The notes beneath the pieces are model-generated. The model had not been told where the DNA came from, searched no databases, and worked only from the letters and a program-made list of their open reading frames with translations. Shown one piece after another: positions 59,696 to 64,000 of a DNA stretch of 64,000 bases. The translations under genes and the position numbers were made by a program. Origin of the DNA: Candidatus Saccharimonadota bacterium (GTDB taxonomy: Bacteria > Patescibacteriota > Saccharimonadia > Saccharimonadales > UBA4665); NCBI GenBank assembly GCA_013289705.1, contig JABCZM010000006.1, forward strand, positions 49,491-113,490, written 5' to 3'. Within the stretch, counting starts at the first letter, position 1; every line of letters starts with the position of its first letter.

Positions 59696-61237
59696 TTATG
59701 ATTGTAACAGCTCACCGCCGCCGAAGATATTGCTTATGGCAGAAAGCGGTTCGCTGGTTGCCTGGGCTGTCTCGGTGGTTGCGGCTGGCATAGTGATGTG
59801 TGTTGGCTTGGCGCCATCTTTAAGGCTGGCATCGTGTATGCAGCTTATTTCAATCTGTTTGCCAGTAATTTCGTACACTGCATCACTAATAATTTGACGG
59901 TTTTTTGCCTCGTGCAAGCGCTTTTGATGAAATGCAAAGGCAAACGCCAGTTCTAATGTTCCAGATTCCGTAAGGCTGGGATGGGCCATGCGTGCAATGC
60001 CGTATAAGGTGTTGTGATGCTTTTTGAGGCTTGTAAGCACCTTACTCCAGGTTGCTTCATCGAGCGGCTCCGCGCCAGGGGTTACGATGTTTGTGTTGTC
60101 TGCTGGTTCGGTAGTTGTTGCGGCGGCTGCCTCTTTCTGGGGCTGTGTGGCTGCTGCCACGTACTTTGGAGCTGTAGGTGTGGCTACTTCTGCTTTGGGT
60201 AGCTCTGGTGCTTGTGGTGGTAAGACCGCTGTTTTTGCCCTTACTGGTGGCTGAGGCGCTCCTTGCGTATTGCTTGTTTGCAATGTTTCGATGAGCGCAA
60301 TTTCTAGGTAGCGTTCTGGATCGCGCGAGCTTGGGACGTCGAGTAGTCGTGCAAGTACGGCAGTAGCCGCGGCAACAGACACTACGAGCGTTCGAGCAAG
60401 CATTTGCTGGCGCAGTGCTGTAGCTAATTGCTTGGCTATGGCGCTTGCTTGAAAGCCTTGATCGTAAAGCTTCACGAGGCTAGCAATTAATTGACTAACA
60501 TCGGTGGTGGGCGATTGTATCAGCTGTGCGAGTTCGTCAATTGCCTGCTGAGGTGGAATACCAAGCATCGCCTGCACGGCTTCAAGATCGATCTTTTGTC
60601 CATGGCTGCTTGCCTGATCGAGCAAGCTAATACTGTCACGAAAGCTACCATCGCCATGCTCGGCAATCAATGCGAGAGCGTCATCGGTGATATCAATCTT
60701 TTCTTGCTTGGCAATGTCGCGCATGTGCGCCACGGCTTTTGTGGTTTCAATTGGTTTAAAAATAAAGCGCTGCGTGCGGCTAATGATTGTTTCGGGGAGC
60801 TTATGGGCTTCGGTGGTGGCCAGGATGAATACGACGTGGGCTGGTGGTTCTTCGAGCGTTTTAAGCAAGGCGTTAAAGGCTTCTTTGGTGAGCATGTGTA
60901 CTTCGTCGATAATGTAGACTTTGTACTTGGCGCCCGCTGGGGCAATGTAGACTTTGTCGCGTAAGTCACGAATTTCATCAATTCGGCGGTTGCTGGCGGC
61001 GTCAATTTCGATAATGTCGAGGTTTGTCTGGCCTTCGGCATACGGAATGTCATTGATTTCGTGAGCCCAAATGCGTGCAATCGAAGTCTTACCCACACCA
61101 CGTGGTCCGGTAAATAGATAGGCATGGCTAATTCGCCCGCTTTTTAGCGCCTGCGCCAACGTGTGCGTAATGTGTTCTTGTCCAACAATCTCATCAAGAG
61201 ACTTTGAACGATACTTGCGATATAATGCCTGTCCCAT
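59696..61237 (-). CDS. dnaX: DNA polymerase III subunit gamma/tau, lacking the zinc module
   Basis: From ATG 61237 the protein has 513 residues. MGQALYRKYRSKSLDEIVGQEHI is the classic start, TGPRGVGKTSIARI (44-57) is Walker A, VYIIDEVHML Walker B and TTEAHKLPETIISR sensor 1. Between the P-loop and DIIEIDAASN there is a shortened linker (INDIPYAEGQTNL) where most DnaX have a four-Cys zinc module; also the SRCQ block is SRTQ. After the clamp-loader domains the protein has a Pro/Ala-rich linker and a C-terminal domain (about 430-500) for tau-type contacts. Four-gene context with dnaB, ybaB and recR is typical. Confidence 0.95.
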   Translation of the reverse strand: MGQALYRKYRSKSLDEIVGQEHITHTLAQALKSGRISHAYLFTGPRGVGKTSIARIWAHEINDIPYAEGQTNLDIIEIDAASNRRIDEIRDLRDKVYIAPAGAKYKVYIIDEVHMLTKEAFNALLKTLEEPPAHVVFILATTEAHKLPETIISRTQRFIFKPIETTKAVAHMRDIAKQEKIDITDDALALIAEHGDGSFRDSISLLDQASSHGQKIDLEAVQAMLGIPPQQAIDELAQLIQSPTTDVSQLIASLVKLYDQGFQASAIAKQLATALRQQMLARTLVVSVAAATAVLARLLDVPSSRDPERYLEIALIETLQTSNTQGAPQPPVRAKTAVLPPQAPELPKAEVATPTAPKYVAAATQPQKEAAAATTTEPADNTNIVTPGAEPLDEATWSKVLTSLKKHHNTLYGIARMAHPSLTESGTLELAFAFAFHQKRLHEAKNRQIISDAVYEITGKQIEISCIHDASLKDGAKPTHITMPAATTETAQATSEPLSAISNIFGGGELLQS

Positions 61238-61283
61238 AGCTCCTGCTATTATACAAGGCTTCATGAGTACTGGCTGTTGTGTA

Positions 61284-61988
61284 TTATGCTAACGGCGGCA
61301 TGTCTATAGCCGATGGGACGAGAGGTATTGATTCCGGCTCAGATAATTGAGGTAGTGTTGGTATTACTTTCTCTTGGTAGTAGGTTTCATAGCCCATACC
61401 AGCCACTTCAGCAAATATGACGCCGCCAACTGCTGCACCAAAGCTTGTCGCGGCAACTTTAAGGCGAGCGGCTGGCCTTTCGATTAAAGAGTCTAACGCG
61501 GTTACAACTGCACCAGCTTCGGCAGCTTGCTTGAGACCAATACTAATCTTGCCAATTTTAGATGAAGGAATCTGTGGAAAGCCTTTGGTTTGCGTGCGTG
61601 CTTGATAGTCTGCAGACATGATTGCCGCTCGACGAACTTTATAACCCTCGTGGGCTGTTACGAGTGCACTTGCTGCTCGAGCCAGGGGGTGTGCTCGTTT
61701 GCTGATAACCATGCCAACTCCGAGGATCGCTAATGCAGCGGTGTCAGCACCCTGATCAGCCTGCGCACCGGTCTCGGTTACTCCCCAACCTGGGAAATAG
61801 GGTTCAATACCACGAGCAAGTTTGCCGTCAGCATAGTCAGTAATGGCAGATACTGTTGCTTCGGCTGCAGCAAGTTTCACTTTACCTTTTGAAAGGTGGT
61901 ACACCGCCATAACGGCGAGTATAGGACGTAGGCCACTAAGAACTGTAGCGGGCGTTACAATTCTTTTTGAAACCTCGGCTTTATTCAT
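61284..61988 (-). CDS. CDP-alcohol phosphatidyltransferase family protein
   Basis: The protein has 234 residues. The family motif DxxDGxxAR is present as TDYADGKLARG and continues GAQADQGAD (G-x3-D-x3-D). Such integral membrane enzymes join a CDP-activated lipid to an alcohol such as glycerol phosphate or inositol phosphate. The spacing between the two halves of the motif is larger than usual because of a GIEPYFPGWGVTET insertion. The C-terminus (QLSEPESIPLVPSAIDMPPL) is Pro-rich. It lies upstream of dnaX with a 46-base gap. Confidence 0.8.
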   Translation of the reverse strand: MNKAEVSKRIVTPATVLSGLRPILAVMAVYHLSKGKVKLAAAEATVSAITDYADGKLARGIEPYFPGWGVTETGAQADQGADTAALAILGVGMVISKRAHPLARAASALVTAHEGYKVRRAAIMSADYQARTQTKGFPQIPSSKIGKISIGLKQAAEAGAVVTALDSLIERPAARLKVAATSFGAAVGGVIFAEVAGMGYETYYQEKVIPTLPQLSEPESIPLVPSAIDMPPLA

Positions 61989-62042
61989 TTCGCTATTGTA
62001 ACATATTTACTATAATAATACAATAGTTTTTCCGCGAGAGAC

Positions 62043-62552
62043 TTAGAGTGCAGCTTCGAGAGCAGCCCACTCGGCGGTAGAGTCGTCTTCTGGGACGTTT
62101 ACGCTCACTTGGTCGCCTGGTTTTGCCTTAAAGTAGGTGACGCTGGCCAGGAGTACGCGGTACTGCTTGGTATTGACGTCGACAAAGTAATGGCCGTTTT
62201 CTAGCTTGAGTGTGCCAACAACTTGTTTGCGCGGAATTGGCCCAATTTGCTTGTATAAGAATGCGCCATCATCAGCGATAGTAAGTTTTAGGATGTCACC
62301 TTGGACTAGTTTTGATTTAGAAGCGTAATTTGCAGGTACGGGATAGTTTTTGCCATCGCTGCCGACCATGGTTTGGCCGTCAAAGACACCTTCGATAACT
62401 TTGCCGAGATTTTCTTCACGAACAGATGCAACGACTGTGTCGTCATCACCAACGAGGCCGATGAGTAGCTCATTGGCCGCAGCCAAACTTGTTTCAGCTT
62501 CCTGAATTAATGCGCGTAGTCTTTTGATCTGTTTTTCTGGTACGTCTGGCAT
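62043..62552 (-). CDS. Hypothetical protein with N-terminal coiled coil, 169 residues
   Basis: I do not recognise a named family. Residues 1-35 form a charged helix (KQIKRLRALIQEAETSLAAANELL). The rest is strand-rich, with two repeats of a small-barrel type (VIEGVFDGQTMVGSDGKNYPVPANYASKSKLVQGDILKL and VVGTLKLENGHYFVDVNTKQYRVL), like OB or SH3-type folds of ribosome- or RNA-associated proteins. It is downstream of rplJ-rplL but separated by a strong terminator. A role in translation is speculative. Confidence 0.6.
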   Translation of the reverse strand: MPDVPEKQIKRLRALIQEAETSLAAANELLIGLVGDDDTVVASVREENLGKVIEGVFDGQTMVGSDGKNYPVPANYASKSKLVQGDILKLTIADDGAFLYKQIGPIPRKQVVGTLKLENGHYFVDVNTKQYRVLLASVTYFKAKPGDQVSVNVPEDDSTAEWAALEAAL

Positions 62553-62663
62553 GTCTGTATCTCTTTTGTCTTCCCGTTTTCACCTTTTATCTCACTTAGA
62601 AAGTACCACATTAATAAAATCAAGTCAAAACTGAGGATTTTTTATACAAAAAACTGTGGATAA

Positions 62664-62700
62664 CTAAAAATACCCTGGTTTTGCACCAGGGTATTTTTAG
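62664..62700 (-). terminator. Strong terminator after rplL
   Basis: CTAAAAATACCCTGG (62664-62678) and CCAGGGTATTTTTAG (62686-62700) form a perfect 15-pair stem with a 7-base loop. On the minus strand the T-rich arm ends the rplJ-rplL transcript 13 bases after the rplL stop. Confidence 0.9.
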
Positions 62701-62712
62701 GAACAGACCTAG

Positions 62713-63087
62713 TTAGGCTAGTTCGACAGTAGCGCCAGCCTCTTCAAGGGCTTTTTTGGCAGCTTCTGCATCTTCTTTTTTAGCTTTTTCGAGGACAGGC
62801 TTTGGAGCACCGTCAACGATAGCTTTTGCTTCACCAAGACCAAGACCAGTAATGTCTTTAACGGCCTTAATAACGGCAACCTTCTGTGCGCCAGCGTCTT
62901 TGAGCACAACGTCCCATTCAGCTTTTTCGTCAGCAGCAGGACCAGCTTCAGCAGCAGGACCAGCAACGGCAACAGCTGCAGCAGCTGGTTCAATGCCGTA
63001 TTCGTCTTTAAGAACAGTTTTGAGTTCGTTTACTTCTAGAATAGTCAGTTTTGTGAGCTCTTCAGCTAGTTTCTTTACATCAGCCAT
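62713..63087 (-). CDS. rplL: 50S ribosomal protein L7/L12
   Basis: The 124-residue product has the N-terminal dimerisation helices ([25 protein letters not shown]), the flexible Ala/Gly/Pro-rich hinge (about residues 35-55) and the C-terminal factor-binding domain ([39 protein letters not shown]). It recruits translation factors to the ribosome as part of the L10-L12 stalk. It follows rplJ by 27 bases. Confidence 0.98.
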   Translation of the reverse strand: MADVKKLAEELTKLTILEVNELKTVLKDEYGIEPAAAAVAVAGPAAEAGPAADEKAEWDVVLKDAGAQKVAVIKAVKDITGLGLGEAKAIVDGAPKPVLEKAKKEDAEAAKKALEEAGATVELA

Positions 63088-63114
63088 GTGATTAATTCCT
63101 TATCGTTAGTTAAT

Positions 63115-63639
63115 TTACGCGGTAGCTTTTGCTTCAACACCGTCAAGTAGTGCGTGCAAGTTGCCAGACAAGGCGTTGGTAACGTCGTGAACTGGAGACA
63201 ACAAGGTTGCAATAACTTGGGCAATGAGCTGGCTCTTGCTTGGCAATGTTGCCAAGGCTTTGACTTCGTCGGCGCTCAGGAATTTACCCTCTGCGCTAAT
63301 GGCGCCTACGAATTCAATCGTTGGGTTTGCCTTAGCGAAGCTGGCAAGTATCTGAGCTGGTGCGACTTCGTCTTCGGTATTAAAGGCGTACAAAAGCATG
63401 CCTTCGAGTGCCGAAACTTCAACGTCTTTTAGGGCATCGGTGGCTCTGAGCGCTTGGATAACCAAACGGTTCTTTACGACCTTTACCTTGGTGCCGTTTT
63501 CGCGGGACTGGCGACGTAATTCTTGGAGTGCCTTCACTGTTGTGCCCTGGTATTTGGCGACAACGGTCATTTTAGAAGTCTTGAGTAAATCACTGACTTC
63601 AGCAACTACGTCGTTCTTCTCTACTTTGGTTAGTGCCAT
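63115..63639 (-). CDS. rplJ: 50S ribosomal protein L10
   Basis: The 174-residue protein starts MALTKVEKNDVVAEVSDLLKTSKMTVVAKYQGTTV, with the family RNA-binding N-terminus, RRQSRENGTKVKVVKNRL and a C-terminal helix (ATLLSPVHDVTNALSGNLHALLDGVEA) that binds L7/L12 dimers. It forms the stalk base and often represses its own mRNA. A GGAACACTTTTAT leader with GGA-type ribosome binding site precedes it. Confidence 0.97.
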   Translation of the reverse strand: MALTKVEKNDVVAEVSDLLKTSKMTVVAKYQGTTVKALQELRRQSRENGTKVKVVKNRLVIQALRATDALKDVEVSALEGMLLYAFNTEDEVAPAQILASFAKANPTIEFVGAISAEGKFLSADEVKALATLPSKSQLIAQVIATLLSPVHDVTNALSGNLHALLDGVEAKATA

Positions 63640-63832
63640 ATAAAAGTGTTCCTTTTATTAGATTTTACGGATATTCTCGACCTTGAATTCCGCTTTGTTA
63701 AACCAAAAAACCTCTGGTTATTAGCCAAAGGTTTTCATGTGCTCAAAAACAAAAAAATGTAATCTCTGCACCTCGGCGATAAATTAAGTTGATCTATATC
63801 ACTATATTTCAACAGTCGCTGTCTTTGGTAAC
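63640..63832 (-). promoter_or_regulatory. Leader of the rplJ-rplL mRNA (presumed L10 leader)
   Basis: From the promoter at 63840-63868 to the rplJ ATG there is about 190 bases without a gene. It contains one clear terminator-like hairpin (63705-63735). L10 leaders of other bacteria fold into a kink-turn structure bound by L10(L12)4; the kink-turn itself could not be confirmed by eye here. Confidence 0.5.
63705..63735 (-). terminator. Terminator-like hairpin inside the rplJ leader
   Basis: AAAACCTCTGG (63707-63717) pairs with CCAAAGGTTTT (63725-63735) with one mismatch and a 7-base loop. On the minus strand it ends in six T. It lies between the promoter and rplJ, so it can serve as an attenuator. 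Confidence 0.65.
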
Positions 63833-63839
63833 AGGTGTA

Positions 63840-63868
63840 ATACTACTAGAAAGGCTGACGATTGTCAA
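63840..63868 (-). promoter_or_regulatory. Promoter of rplJ-rplL
   Basis: On the minus strand a perfect TTGACA (63863-63868), a 17-base spacer and TAGTAT (63840-63845) form a strong promoter. The transcript would start near 63833. Confidence 0.8.
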
Positions 63869-63971
63869 CCTTGCCGATATCCGTCAAAAATAAAGTTACC
63901 GAAAGCTACTACGGTCAGTCATAAATAACGGTTACCAAAAAGGCCATACTGTTTTCTGGGAGGAAGACAAT

Positions 63972-64000
63972 ATGGCCATGAGTAGTATAAGCCGAAAGGA
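63972..64000 (+). CDS. Possible start of a plus-strand gene cut by the window edge
   Basis: GGGAGGAAG ends 5-8 bases before an ATG at 63972, and the frame (MAMSSISRK) is open to the window end. Ribosome binding site quality argues for a real start; nothing can be said of the product. Between this and the divergent rplJ promoter (63869-63971) I see only short GGTAAC/GTTACC repeats. Confidence 0.4.

Noticed and set aside
60491..60964. A 157-codon plus-strand frame inside dnaX
   Set aside because: It is antisense to the highly conserved clamp-loader domain and has no plausible protein features.

Overview
The window looks like a chromosomal segment of a member of Candidatus Saccharibacteria (TM7), probably one of the environmental, oxygen-respiring lineages. 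This is an inference from gene content: a complete F-type ATP synthase, a cytochrome bo3 quinol oxidase operon with heme O synthase, a type II NADH dehydrogenase and a D-lactate dehydrogenase-like flavoprotein, many glycosyltransferases and a LytR-CpsA-Psr protein typical of a Gram-positive-type wall, and no amino-acid or cofactor biosynthesis operons. TGA is used as a stop codon (for example in the ATGA overlaps of cyoC/cyoD and recR/DHH), so the recoded Absconditabacteria and Gracilibacteria are excluded.

Layout. 1-4.3 kb: small enzymes (glycosyltransferase, thermonuclease, P-loop kinase, cytidine deaminase-like protein, corrinoid adenosyltransferase, glutaredoxin). 4.45-11.3 kb: the ATP synthase operon atpZ/I-B-E-F-H-A-G-D-C, with a structured spacer before atpE. 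11.4-15.9 kb: MscL, two divergent proteins with a carbonic-anhydrase-like Cys/His pattern, and an aquaporin. 15.9-22.2 kb: a UvrD-type helicase fused to a RecB-like nuclease, NDH-2 and a FAD-linked oxidase. 22.3-23.9 kb: a methyltransferase/NTF2-like fusion and an unknown protein. 24.0-29.7 kb: cyoABCDE plus an integral membrane protein that recalls CydB. 29.6-43.6 kb: envelope and signalling genes (two histidine kinases, two response regulators, a Crp/Fnr-type regulator, a MacB-like ABC exporter, several glycosyltransferases, a flippase-like protein, LCP). 43.7-45.8 kb: two tandem PurP-family ATP-grasp enzymes. 45.9-48.5 kb: tRNA-Gln(UUG) with a tRNA-like relic in front of it, followed by a sugar transferase and a close homologue of the Pup ligase PafA. 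48.5-53 kb: hydrolase, two GT4 enzymes and an AI-2E family transporter. 53-62.6 kb, on the minus strand: cysS with a probable cysteine attenuator, DHH phosphoesterase, recR, ybaB, a mannosyltransferase-like protein, dnaB, dnaX and a CDP-alcohol phosphatidyltransferase. 62.6-64 kb: rplL and rplJ with their leader.

How it works together. NDH-2 and the D-lactate dehydrogenase-like enzyme could feed electrons to quinones, the bo3 oxidase would pass them to oxygen and pump protons, and the ATP synthase would use that gradient, giving a minimal aerobic respiratory chain. The two-component system directly after the oxidase cluster is a plausible regulator of it.

Most notable: (1) a PafA-type ligase with no visible Pup or proteasome gene; (2) a putative leaderless 16-residue leader peptide with two Cys codons, followed by an antiterminator/terminator arrangement ahead of the cysS operon; (3) two mutually exclusive hairpins between atpB and atpE; (4) tandem archaeal-type PurP paralogues; (5) two proteins with a carbonic-anhydrase-like metal motif; (6) RecR and DnaX that have lost their zinc-binding cysteines.
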